From NCBI RefSeq assembly GCF_030730945.1, contig NZ_JAVAMS010000004.1, positions 248,001 through 312,000 on the forward strand: 64,000 nucleotides of DNA, read 5' to 3'. Below the pieces are notes generated by a model. It was not told the DNA's origin. It made no database searches and worked only from the letters and a program-made list of their open reading frames with translations. Below, piece by piece: positions 53,217 through 62,122 of the stretch. The stretch's first letter is position 1, and every line of letters begins with the position of its first letter. A program made the position numbers and the translations under genes. This stretch comes from Aurantiacibacter poecillastricola (GTDB lineage: Bacteria > Pseudomonadota > Alphaproteobacteria > Sphingomonadales > Sphingomonadaceae).

Positions 53217-56159
53217 TCAGAAAGTCAGGCGAACGCCGCCCTTGAAAAACCGTCCGACCGGGTTGAACAGCACGTTGTTACCTGCTCCGTTCGCACCCGG
53301 AAAATTGGGGGGATCGACGTTGAAGACGTTATCGACCCCGGCGTAGATCTCTGCCCTTTCGGCAAAGCCGAGGTCGAGCCGGTAGGTGGCCAGCAGGTCC
53401 ACGTAGGTTTTCGAAGGCAGGGAATTGGTGTTGACGCTGTTGGGATCGGTAAGCGCGTAACCCGGGTCGCCGGGTTCGATGAAGGAGGGGAAGAAGAACC
53501 CGCTGTTGATCCAGCGCACATGCGTGTTGAAGGTGAAGGCATCGCCGATATCGAGACTGGCTGTCGCGTCCACGAGCCAGTCCGGAACGCCGGGAGGCGT
53601 CCCACCGCGCAGCCCCGTCTGCCCCGCACGGTCCGTGCTGCCCACCGAGTCCACGGTGATCAGGTCCTTCACGTAGCTGGTGAGCACGACCAGCGAGAGA
53701 GCATTATTCCCGCCAAGCGGCTGCGAGTAGTTGAGCTGGAAATCGACGCCGCGCGCGATCAGCCGGTTCACGTTCTGCACGGTATCGGTGATGCTCACCA
53801 CGTTGTTGTCGGCATCGCGTTCGATGAGCGAGCAACTGAGCTGATCGCCATCCACGCAGCGCTGCACGATGTTCTGCTGGCCCAGCACGCCGATCGCATC
53901 GGCAATGTCGATATCGTAATAGTCGATGGAAGCCCGCAGGCGGCTGAGGAAGCCCGTCTCCGGCTGAATCACCACGCCGGCGGTGAAGGTGTCGGCCTTT
54001 TCCGGCAGCAGGTTGGGGTTGGAGCCGCTGGTAATCGGCACGATCACCTGCACACCGCCATTGCCCACATCGGTCAGGATGCCGGTGCGAACGCTCTGCG
54101 GCCCGAAGAGTTCGGGGATGTTCGGTGCGCGAATATCGCGCGAACGGGTCACGCGGAACCGCACCGCCTCGACAGGGGCCCAGGTCGCGCCCAGCTTCCA
54201 GGTGGTGGCATCCACCGTGGATTCCTGGGCAAAGTCGCTCGACCGCCGGTAATGCGTCTGACGGATTGCGCCGCTGATGCCGAACTCGCTGGCGAAAGGC
54301 ACGTCGCCAAGGATGGGCGCATCGAATTCGGCATAGCCTTCGACAACCTCGATCTCGCCGGAAATGATCGAACCGTTGCCGGCATTGAAGAATCCCCCGG
54401 TTTGGGAAATCGGATCGGTGTCTCCCGACAGGCTGTCGTTGCGAAATTCGCCGCCGAAAGCCACGCCGAGCGGCCCGCCCGGAAGCTCGAACAGGGAGCC
54501 CGAGATATTGAGCGCTGCGACGTGCTGTTTCGTCACGCTGGTCTGGAAACCGTCCGCCGTCACGTAGTCGGCGGCCGAGGCGAACAACGGACCATTGGCG
54601 TAACCGAACGGATTGAGCGGCACGCAGGAAGGGTCGTCGTTGGTCGGATCGGCATCGGCGTTCACGCGGCACACGGGTTCGCCGTTCAACGAGGTGGCAT
54701 CGAGTGCCTGCAATATGTTGGCGGTGATGGTGTTGTTGCGCAGGTCGCTGCGGAAACTGTTGCGACCGAACTGGTAGTAGAAATCCGCGGTCCAGTCCGG
54801 ACTGATGCTGTATTCCGCACCGGCGACCAAGCGGAAGACCCGGTTGGTTGCCTCGATCTGGACCGGCCCGACATCATCGAAGCCCTTGCCGAGCGAGAAG
54901 CTTGTGGCCCCGCTGTTCGCGAGGATGGTCGGGATGTCGAGCGTCGGGTCTGCCGAGCGGGGGATGAAGGGATTGTCGTCCTGGATGGTAAGGGCGATGT
55001 TGCGATAGGCGGTGCTTCGGTGGCGTCCGTCGCTTCCTCCGTATGTCAGCCCCAGTTCGAACGACAGGTCCGGCGTCGCATCGAGCGTCAGCAGGCCCAT
55101 CAGGCTGAAACGCTCGTTCGGCGAGATGATGGGAAAGTCGAAATAGACGTTCTCTTCGGCCGGAGTACCGGTTTCCCCGCCGACCATCCAGATGCGGTTC
55201 GCATAGGAGCCAAGCTGGTAGCGGCGCGGCGTGCCGTCATTGTCGAAGGTGATGCCGTCGATCGGCCGCAGAACAGGTAGGTCGACCCCGGTGAAGGCGC
55301 TGGCGGGAGGCGTGGTGATGCCCTGAAAGTCGGTAGTCCACACCGATGCCCCGGGCAGGATGTTGCTGGCTGGCAAGTCCGGCGATTGACCTGCCGCCAG
55401 GGGATTGCGCCCGACGATGGTCAATCCATCGATGCACCAGTCGCGTTCGCGGCAGGCGTCGATGCCGTCGGCCTTCTCCCACTCGCCGCCTACCACGAGG
55501 TGGACGCTGGATCCGAAATCCCAGCCCCCGGCCACCCCGACCTGGCGGGTGAAATTGTCGTCCTCGTTGGAGATGCCGAGCTGTCCGTTCACCCGGTATC
55601 CTGTGAAGTCGCGATCGATGATCAGGTTGACCACGCCGGAGACAGCGTCGGAGCCATAGACGGCCGATGCACCGCCGGTAACCACCTCCGCGCGCTGCAA
55701 CAGGATCGAGGGGATCATGTTCGTATCGACCGTGGCCTGGGTGGTGGAGGGCACGAAGCGCTTACCGTCCACAAGCGTCAGAGTGCGCACGGCGCCAAGG
55801 CCGCGAAGGTCGAGGATGCGCCCGCCGATATTCAGACCCGGCCCTGGAGTAAGGCCCGCAGTGGCCGCAGACTGGGTCGCGCTGAAAGCAGGCAGCTCGT
55901 TGAGGGCATCGCCGAGATTGGTGATCCCGCGTTCTTCCAGTCGTTCCCCGCCCAGCATCGTGACCGGAGTGGGCTGGTCGAAGCTGGAACGGATGCGCGA
56001 GCCGGTGACGACGATGGTTTCGCCGGCGTTCTCCTCGGCCTCCATCTCGTCGGCGGTGCCGGTGCTGACCGTCTGGGCCTGCGCGGATTGGGTGGACAAA
56101 AGGCCCAGTGCGATGGCCGCGACACAGGTCCTGGCGGCAAGTCTGTTTGCCTTGGTCAT
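53217..56159 (-). CDS. TonB-dependent receptor
   Basis: A 980-residue outer-membrane receptor with a signal peptide (ends SAQAQ). Plug: ETIVVTGSRIRSSFDQPTPV, LGDALNELPAFSATQ and VVTGGASAVYGSDAVSGVVN. The barrel ends NPVGRFFKGGVRLTF with terminal Phe. The plug type is that of large sphingomonad receptors for oligosaccharides or peptides. It is divergent from the LysR gene, which may control it. Confidence 0.92.
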   Translation of the reverse strand: MTKANRLAARTCVAAIALGLLSTQSAQAQTVSTGTADEMEAEENAGETIVVTGSRIRSSFDQPTPVTMLGGERLEERGITNLGDALNELPAFSATQSAATAGLTPGPGLNIGGRILDLRGLGAVRTLTLVDGKRFVPSTTQATVDTNMIPSILLQRAEVVTGGASAVYGSDAVSGVVNLIIDRDFTGYRVNGQLGISNEDDNFTRQVGVAGGWDFGSSVHLVVGGEWEKADGIDACRERDWCIDGLTIVGRNPLAAGQSPDLPASNILPGASVWTTDFQGITTPPASAFTGVDLPVLRPIDGITFDNDGTPRRYQLGSYANRIWMVGGETGTPAEENVYFDFPIISPNERFSLMGLLTLDATPDLSFELGLTYGGSDGRHRSTAYRNIALTIQDDNPFIPRSADPTLDIPTILANSGATSFSLGKGFDDVGPVQIEATNRVFRLVAGAEYSISPDWTADFYYQFGRNSFRSDLRNNTITANILQALDATSLNGEPVCRVNADADPTNDDPSCVPLNPFGYANGPLFASAADYVTADGFQTSVTKQHVAALNISGSLFELPGGPLGVAFGGEFRNDSLSGDTDPISQTGGFFNAGNGSIISGEIEVVEGYAEFDAPILGDVPFASEFGISGAIRQTHYRRSSDFAQESTVDATTWKLGATWAPVEAVRFRVTRSRDIRAPNIPELFGPQSVRTGILTDVGNGGVQVIVPITSGSNPNLLPEKADTFTAGVVIQPETGFLSRLRASIDYYDIDIADAIGVLGQQNIVQRCVDGDQLSCSLIERDADNNVVSITDTVQNVNRLIARGVDFQLNYSQPLGGNNALSLVVLTSYVKDLITVDSVGSTDRAGQTGLRGGTPPGVPDWLVDATASLDIGDAFTFNTHVRWINSGFFFPSFIEPGDPGYALTDPNSVNTNSLPSKTYVDLLATYRLDLGFAERAEIYAGVDNVFNVDPPNFPGANGAGNNVLFNPVGRFFKGGVRLTF

Positions 56160-56282
56160 GTTCTCTCCCCTTGCGACTCCATCTTTTTGCGTGGAGCATC
56201 CTCAAGGGTTGCGACGCTATGAAAGCTTCAGCATGCGAACAATACACCTTAATGCGACGTCACTATTCTCGAATCGCGAACG

Positions 56283-57224
56283 ATGGACACGCTGATAAAC
56301 ATAAGGACGTTTCTCACGGTCGCCCGGGAAGGCAGTTTCGCTGCCGGGGCGCGAGCGCTCGAAGTCGCGCCGTCGATCGTGTCGAAGCGGATCAACCAGT
56401 TGGAACACCAGCTCAAGATCAAGCTGTTCTTCCGCTCCACGCGCGAAATCACACTGACTGCGGACGGGAGCAGGGTGCTGCCGCAATGCGAGAAAGTGCT
56501 CTCGCAATTCGACGAGTTGCGCAGTGTTCAGGCGAAGACGGAAATCGCCGGCTATTTGCGGGTCGATGCACCCGGCACGGTGACCAGCCGAATATTCGGC
56601 CCGATGCTGATAGAGTTTCTGGCGAAGTACTCGTCCCTCGAGATGGACTTGCGCTTGATCGACCGGCTGGCCGACGGGATCGACCTCGATTCCGACATCA
56701 CGATCGGGATCAGGCCATCGCGCTCCACGCTGGTGCAGGATTTTCCGCTGATGCCCTATGGCAACGCGCTGTATGCCGGGCCCGGCTACATCGCAGAGCA
56801 TGGCCAACCCGGCCACCCGAACGAACTGGCCAACCACCATTGCCTCGCCTCCTTGCTCTATGGCGATACCTGGCACTTCTATGGCGACAGTGGCGACTTC
56901 GCGGTCACGGTGCAGCCGCGCTTCCGGGTCAACGATGCGATCATTCTGCGCGAAGCCGTGCGAAACGATCTCGGCATCGCTGTCCTGCCCACCGTCCTGG
57001 TGGAGAAGGACCTGCAGGAGGGCAGGCTCGTGCGCTTGCTGCCTGCATTCCGTCCGCCGCCTCTCTGGCTGAAGGCGATCGTCCCGCGCGAGAAACTGCT
57101 GAAGCCCAATGTGATGGCCCTGCTCGGATTCTTCCAGGAGAAGTTTGCCGAGGAGATCGGGATGCTGGACCACGTGTGGGAGGAGTTCGCGAAAGGCCAG
57201 AGCTATCGCGCCTCCACACCCTGA
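56283..57224 (+). CDS. LysR-family transcriptional regulator
   Basis: A 313-residue regulator. The N-terminal helix-turn-helix is NIRTFLTVAREGSFAAGARA, then LEVAPSIVSKRINQLEHQLK, and the substrate-binding domain follows (VTSRIFGPMLIEFLAKY, NDLGIAVLPTVLVEK). The intergenic region to the divergent TonB gene holds three TGCGAC hexamers (56172, 56210, 56253), which may belong to its binding site. It could regulate the receptor and the AcnX operon. Confidence 0.92.
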   Translation: MDTLINIRTFLTVAREGSFAAGARALEVAPSIVSKRINQLEHQLKIKLFFRSTREITLTADGSRVLPQCEKVLSQFDELRSVQAKTEIAGYLRVDAPGTVTSRIFGPMLIEFLAKYSSLEMDLRLIDRLADGIDLDSDITIGIRPSRSTLVQDFPLMPYGNALYAGPGYIAEHGQPGHPNELANHHCLASLLYGDTWHFYGDSGDFAVTVQPRFRVNDAIILREAVRNDLGIAVLPTVLVEKDLQEGRLVRLLPAFRPPPLWLKAIVPREKLLKPNVMALLGFFQEKFAEEIGMLDHVWEEFAKGQSYRASTP

Positions 57225-57305
57225 CCCCGTTCGCGGATAGGCAGGAGCTAAGCGGGGAAGAACCCGCCGAACCTCGTGGGCGGGGGCGGGATTTGTCGTA
57301 CCACC

Positions 57306-57317
57306 GCAATTGATTGC
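57306..57317. promoter_or_regulatory. Candidate LacI-family operator (site 4)
   Basis: GCAATTGATTGC matches site 2 in 11 of 12 positions and lies 110 bases before the TonB gene at 57428. This would tie that receptor to the LacI regulator 20 kb away. Confidence 0.5.
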
Positions 57318-57427
57318 AGACCGCCAATATCGTCAACAATTTCGTCGGGAAGGTTTCGCTTGTCTATCCGCCCTCCTTCTGTGACGCGCGCCGCAAATCG
57401 GACTGGCGATGACCAGACAGGATGGGG

Positions 57428-60040
57428 ATGAATGACATGCGCGTGACTTTTCGATCGAAACTTGGTGCCTTGCTTGGCGGCGGCTCCCTGATTGCTCTCT
57501 GCCTTCCCGCCGCTGCGCTGGCGCAGGATGCCGGTGCAGGGATCGAGGAAGAACCTCAGCCCGAAGCGATCGTCGTGACCGGCAGCCGCATCCGCGGCAT
57601 CGAGCCGACCGGTTCGCCGGTGATCGGGCTGGGCCGCGAGGATATCGAACAGAGCCCTGCCTCCACCACGACGGAGCTGCTGTCCGAACTCCCGCAGATC
57701 TTCAACTTCGGTGCGACCGACGCATCCTTCACCTCGGCCAATAACCAGAATGCCAACCGCACCTTCGGCACCGGCATCAACCTGCGCGGCCTGGGGACCG
57801 AATCCACGCTGACTCTGCTCGACGGCAGGCGCCTGCCCGCCGCTGGCACGCAGAGCCAGTTCTTCGACCCGGCGGTTATCCCGACGATGGCGATCGCGCG
57901 GCTGGAAGTGCTGGCCGATGGCAGCTCCGGCATTTACGGATCCGATGCCGTGGGCGGGGTGGTGAACATCCTGCTGCGCAAGAATTTCGACGGCGCCGAA
58001 GCTATGGGACGCGTGCGCTTCGCCGACGGGTTCGAGGAATATCAAGCCGGCGCGGCGCTGGGCAAGACCTGGGGCACCGGCTCCATCATGGTGGCCGGTG
58101 AATACAACGACCGCGGAACCCTGTTCGCCGCAGACCGCGATTTCTATACCGACGACCTTACTCCCTTCGGCGGTCCTGATCTCCGCTCCTCGAATGCCGC
58201 GCCCGGCAATGTCACGGTGGACGGCGTAACCTACGCCATTCCCGATGGCGACGGCGAAAACCTGACGGCTGGGGATTTCACCGCGGGCACGCGCAACCTG
58301 CAAAGCGCGTTCCTTGGCGCGGGCGCTCTTCCCGCACAGGAGCGTTACAGCGCGGCAGCCACGTTCGAGCAGGAGATCAACGAGAACATCGAGGTCTACG
58401 CGCAAGGCTTCTATGCAGAGCGTGACGGCATTCAGGCCGCCAGCGCACTGGCCGCGCAATTCGACGTGCCGACATCCAATCCGTTCTACGTCAATCCCGG
58501 TGCACCGGGGGAGCGCGTGACGGTCGCCTATTCCTTCGTGAACGAGCTCGGCTTCGAGCGGAACACGTCTTCGCAGCAGGCCTATCATATCACCGGCGGG
58601 CTGAACGTGGAGCTTGGTGCAGACTGGTCGGGCAACGCGTTCTACGCCTATGGACACGACAAGGAACGGTCCTTCAACCGGTCCATCGACAACGCCGCCC
58701 TGGCGGCAGCGCTGGCCGACACCGATCCCGCCACCGCATTCAATCCGTTCAGCTCCACCGGCAACAACAACCCTGCAACCATCGCAGCAATCGCCGGCGG
58801 CAGCTTCCGGGTGGATACCAATTACGGCATTCACGAATACGGCTTGTCGGTTGACGGGCCTGTGACCACGCTTCCGGCGGGCGATGTCCGTCTGGCGCTG
58901 GGCGCTTCCAGGCAGGAGATAAACTTCCAGGATCTCGCGCCTTTCGAGAGCGATTTCGATCGCAAGATCAACTCTGTGTTCGGCGAGGTTTTCGTACCGA
59001 TCATCGGCGCGGACGGGCCGGAGCTCAACCTGTCGGCAGCCGTTCGCTACGATGATTACGACGATGTCGGCGACACGCTGAATCCGAAGTTCGGCGTAAC
59101 CTTCCGCCCCGTCGAGACGCTCACCCTTCGCGGCAGCTACGGCACCTCGTTCCGCGCGCCGACGCTTTCCGATACCGGCTTGCCTTTCAACCAGTACACG
59201 CAGTTCGTGGATGGCAGCAACGTGCAGCGCAATGTTCTCTTCCTGCGCGGCGGCAATCCCGACCTGCAGCCGGAAGAGGCCACCACCTGGTCCGCAGGCG
59301 CAGACTGGGAGCCCGATGCACTCGCCGGCCTCAGCCTTTCCGTCACCTATTACAATGTCGATTACACCAATCGCATCGCCACGCCGGGTAACGATCAACT
59401 GGCCCTGCAGAAACCCGAACTGGCCACGATCGTGACGCTTAATCCTTCGATCGACCTGGTGAACGAGATCGTCGCCGGCGGCCTCTTCAGTCCGCCGCCC
59501 GCCGCACCGCAGGACGTGTTCGCAATAGTGGACGGCCGCAAGGTGAACCTGGGTGCCAACAAGACGGACGGGCTGGAATTCATCGGCAGCTACGAGGGTT
59601 TCGCCGACTGGGGTTCGTGGCGTGTCGGGGTCAATGCCACCAAGATCCTGTCCTTCGATCGCACGATCATCTCGGGCACACCGCTGCGCGACGTGCTGGA
59701 CACGATCAACAACCCGGCATCCTTCGTCGCGAGGGCCTATGCCGGGGCGGAGCTGGGTGGCTTCTCAGGCACCGTTTTCGCCAACCATTACGGCAGCTAC
59801 GACAACGACTCCGTAACGCCGATCCAGGATGTGCCCGCGCATACGGAGTTCGATCTCGCGCTGCGCTATACGCTGGAACAGCCGGTCTCCTTTGCCGAAG
59901 GGATCACCTTCACACTGGATGTGCAGGACATTTTCGACAATGATCCGCCATACGTACAGAACGGCAACCTGGCGTTCGATCCCAATGCACACAGCCCGAT
60001 CGGACGGACGATCGCCATCGGCGTGCGCGCCGGCTTCTGA
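57428..60040 (+). CDS. TonB-dependent receptor
   Basis: An 870-residue receptor with a signal peptide ending PAAALAQ. Plug blocks: EAIVVTGSRIRGIEPTGSPV, SELPQIFNFG and SSGIYGSDAVGGVVNILLRK. Barrel ending PIGRTIAIGVRAGF with terminal Phe. Three in-frame ATGs are close; 57428 is preferred for the AGGA five bases upstream, 57422 and 57437 being alternatives. Two exported hydrolases follow, so they probably act on the imported ligand. Confidence 0.92.
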   Translation: MNDMRVTFRSKLGALLGGGSLIALCLPAAALAQDAGAGIEEEPQPEAIVVTGSRIRGIEPTGSPVIGLGREDIEQSPASTTTELLSELPQIFNFGATDASFTSANNQNANRTFGTGINLRGLGTESTLTLLDGRRLPAAGTQSQFFDPAVIPTMAIARLEVLADGSSGIYGSDAVGGVVNILLRKNFDGAEAMGRVRFADGFEEYQAGAALGKTWGTGSIMVAGEYNDRGTLFAADRDFYTDDLTPFGGPDLRSSNAAPGNVTVDGVTYAIPDGDGENLTAGDFTAGTRNLQSAFLGAGALPAQERYSAAATFEQEINENIEVYAQGFYAERDGIQAASALAAQFDVPTSNPFYVNPGAPGERVTVAYSFVNELGFERNTSSQQAYHITGGLNVELGADWSGNAFYAYGHDKERSFNRSIDNAALAAALADTDPATAFNPFSSTGNNNPATIAAIAGGSFRVDTNYGIHEYGLSVDGPVTTLPAGDVRLALGASRQEINFQDLAPFESDFDRKINSVFGEVFVPIIGADGPELNLSAAVRYDDYDDVGDTLNPKFGVTFRPVETLTLRGSYGTSFRAPTLSDTGLPFNQYTQFVDGSNVQRNVLFLRGGNPDLQPEEATTWSAGADWEPDALAGLSLSVTYYNVDYTNRIATPGNDQLALQKPELATIVTLNPSIDLVNEIVAGGLFSPPPAAPQDVFAIVDGRKVNLGANKTDGLEFIGSYEGFADWGSWRVGVNATKILSFDRTIISGTPLRDVLDTINNPASFVARAYAGAELGGFSGTVFANHYGSYDNDSVTPIQDVPAHTEFDLALRYTLEQPVSFAEGITFTLDVQDIFDNDPPYVQNGNLAFDPNAHSPIGRTIAIGVRAGF

Positions 60041-60101
60041 ACGAGGCGGCCGGCAAGCCTCGTTCGCCGGCCGTCCCTTCATTCCCCGTCAGGAGAGACA
60101 T

Positions 60102-61067
60102 ATGAAAACCGCTTCGCTCCGCTCCGCTCTCCTTGTCCTGGGTACCGTCCTTGCCGGCTGTACAGCCGTCGGCGAGACAGGGCAGGGGTCCCCACAGGCA
60201 GCAGAAGCGGCCTTCGACACCGCGCCCGATCTGCCGGGCAGCGGCGCCTATCCTGCCATGCGGGATGTGCGGCCGGATCTACCCGACCACATCGTTTATC
60301 GCCCCCGCGATCTGGGCATGGTGGAAGACCGCCAGCTGGGCGTGGTCCTTTGGGGCAATGGCGGTTGCTCGGCCGATGCGGCCTCCGCGCGCTTTCACCT
60401 TCTGGAGATCGCCTCGCATGGCTATGTCGCCATCGCGCCCGGCAAGGCCTTTAGCGGTCCCGATGCGCTCCCCGAACCGCCTCGCGAGGCCCCGCCCAGT
60501 GAGGGCGCCTTCCCTCCGGTGCAGACCTTGCCTGCCGACCTTCTCGCCGGGCTGGACTGGATCCTTGCCGAGAATGACGACGCGCAAAGCCCTTTCCACA
60601 GCCTGATCGATCCGGAAAAGGTGGCAGTGGCCGGGCATAGCTGCGGTGGTTTGCAGGCGATCAGCGTGGCCGCCGATCCGCGGATCGCCACGGCCATCGT
60701 GCATAATAGCGGCGTACTGGATCCGGCCGCTTTCAACCCCATTACCGGGTTCTCCGTCGCCAAAGCGGAGCTTGCCAATATCCATTCGCCGGTCCTCTAC
60801 ATCCTCGGCGGGGAGAGCGATGTCGCCTATCCCAACGGCATGGACGACTTCCAGCGCATCGATCACGTTCCAGTAGCCGTGGCAAACCTGGACGTTGGCC
60901 ATGGCGGTACCTTTCGCGAGCCCAACGGCGGGCGCGTGGGGACAGTCGCGGTGAAATGGCTGGAATGGCAATTGCGCGGCGACGAGGCAGCATCGCGCTG
61001 GTTCATCGGCGAGAACTGCGCCCTGTGCGAAGATGCAGACTGGACCTATCAGGCAAAGGGTTTCTGA
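60102..61067 (+). CDS. Alpha/beta hydrolase lipoprotein
   Basis: A 321-residue protein with a lipobox (VLAGC) at the end of the signal peptide. The nucleophile elbow is VAGHSCGGLQA (GHSCG), the preceding WGNGGCSADAAS may form the oxyanion hole, and a catalytic His lies in VGHGGTF. It resembles chlorophyllase/dienelactone-hydrolase-like lipases. AGGAGAG precedes the ATG. It is followed directly by a second hydrolase gene. Confidence 0.82.
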   Translation: MKTASLRSALLVLGTVLAGCTAVGETGQGSPQAAEAAFDTAPDLPGSGAYPAMRDVRPDLPDHIVYRPRDLGMVEDRQLGVVLWGNGGCSADAASARFHLLEIASHGYVAIAPGKAFSGPDALPEPPREAPPSEGAFPPVQTLPADLLAGLDWILAENDDAQSPFHSLIDPEKVAVAGHSCGGLQAISVAADPRIATAIVHNSGVLDPAAFNPITGFSVAKAELANIHSPVLYILGGESDVAYPNGMDDFQRIDHVPVAVANLDVGHGGTFREPNGGRVGTVAVKWLEWQLRGDEAASRWFIGENCALCEDADWTYQAKGF

Positions 61068-61068
61068 A

Positions 61069-61995
61069 GTGGTTTTCCGCAAAGCGTTCCTTCCTGCCCT
61101 GGCAGCCGCCTGCCTGGTGCTTGCGCCTTCGGCTCCAGCCCTTGCGCAGCAGCACACGCTCGATCTCTATGACGGTCCTGCTCCCGGTTCGCAGGACTGG
61201 TCAGAGCCTCTCGTGGTGCATCCCACCGAAGGCGGGGAAGACCGCTACAATACCACCCAGCCTCGCTTGCAGGTCTTCCTGCCCGAGCCTGACAAGGCCG
61301 ATGGGGCTGCGATAGTGATGCTGCCCGGCGGCGGACTGCGCGTCCTTGGCATGGGCGCCGACATGCACGACACGATCGCCATGCTGAACGACGAGGGCAT
61401 AGCCGTGATCGTGCTGGAATACCGCACTCTCCAGCGCACGCCGGAGGAGATCGCCGAGGCGACAGCGCCTCGCCCGCCGAGATCGGGGCCGATCGTGTTT
61501 CCCAGCATGGAAATCCGCAACGCCAATGCCAATCCCTCGCCCGACGATCCCGTGCTGGGCGAGGTGCTGCGGCTAGCCGTAGGCGACGGACAGGCAGCGC
61601 TCCGCCTGGTGCGGAGCAGGGCTGCACAGTGGCGGATCGATCCCGAGCGTGTCGGCATGTTCGGTACCTCTGCCGGGGGCGGCGTTGCCTTCGGTGCGAT
61701 GATGGCGGACGAGGAGGGAGCGACGCCCGACTTCATCGTCTCCAATTTTGGACCCGCCCTGCAGGATATCGCCGTGCCGCAGGATGCCCCGCCGCTGTTC
61801 CTGATCACCGAGGCCTGGCACGGCCCGGTGACAGACGGTCTTATCGCGCTGTTTCAGATGTGGATCGCGCAGCGCGAGCCTGCCGAACTGCATGTTTACG
61901 ACGTTCCCAATTTCACGATGACGCCGGACCTGTGGGGCCCGCGCCTGATAGACTGGATGAAAGAACGCGAACTGCTAGGGCGCACGCCTGAATGA
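61069..61995 (+). CDS. Exported alpha/beta hydrolase
   Basis: A 308-residue exported esterase. The GTG at 61069, one base after the previous stop, gives a signal peptide MVFRKAFLPALAAACLVLAP ending PALAQQ. VMLPGGGLRVLG is the oxyanion loop, GMFGTSAGGG the nucleophile elbow; the family resembles BD-FAE/acetyl-xylan esterases. It likely removes acyl groups from a carbohydrate. Confidence 0.82.
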   Translation: MVFRKAFLPALAAACLVLAPSAPALAQQHTLDLYDGPAPGSQDWSEPLVVHPTEGGEDRYNTTQPRLQVFLPEPDKADGAAIVMLPGGGLRVLGMGADMHDTIAMLNDEGIAVIVLEYRTLQRTPEEIAEATAPRPPRSGPIVFPSMEIRNANANPSPDDPVLGEVLRLAVGDGQAALRLVRSRAAQWRIDPERVGMFGTSAGGGVAFGAMMADEEGATPDFIVSNFGPALQDIAVPQDAPPLFLITEAWHGPVTDGLIALFQMWIAQREPAELHVYDVPNFTMTPDLWGPRLIDWMKERELLGRTPE

Positions 61996-62122
61996 GCAGG
62001 TTATGGTCTGCCATCCGTCCAGTTGAAAGGATTGGTGAGCCTGCGGGACAGGGTGACGAGTTTGGCCAATTGCGTGCCAGGGCCGGCGATGCTGGCCGCT
62101 ACGCGACTTTGCGGGGAGACGG

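Noticed and set aside
53208..55280. A 690-codon open frame on the plus strand over the minus-strand TonB receptor
   Set aside because: Shadow of a real gene; no start signal or family similarity.
57248..59398. A 716-codon open frame antisense to the TonB receptor
   Set aside because: It mirrors the receptor gene, whose plug and barrel motifs are clear; the antisense product has no recognisable motif.
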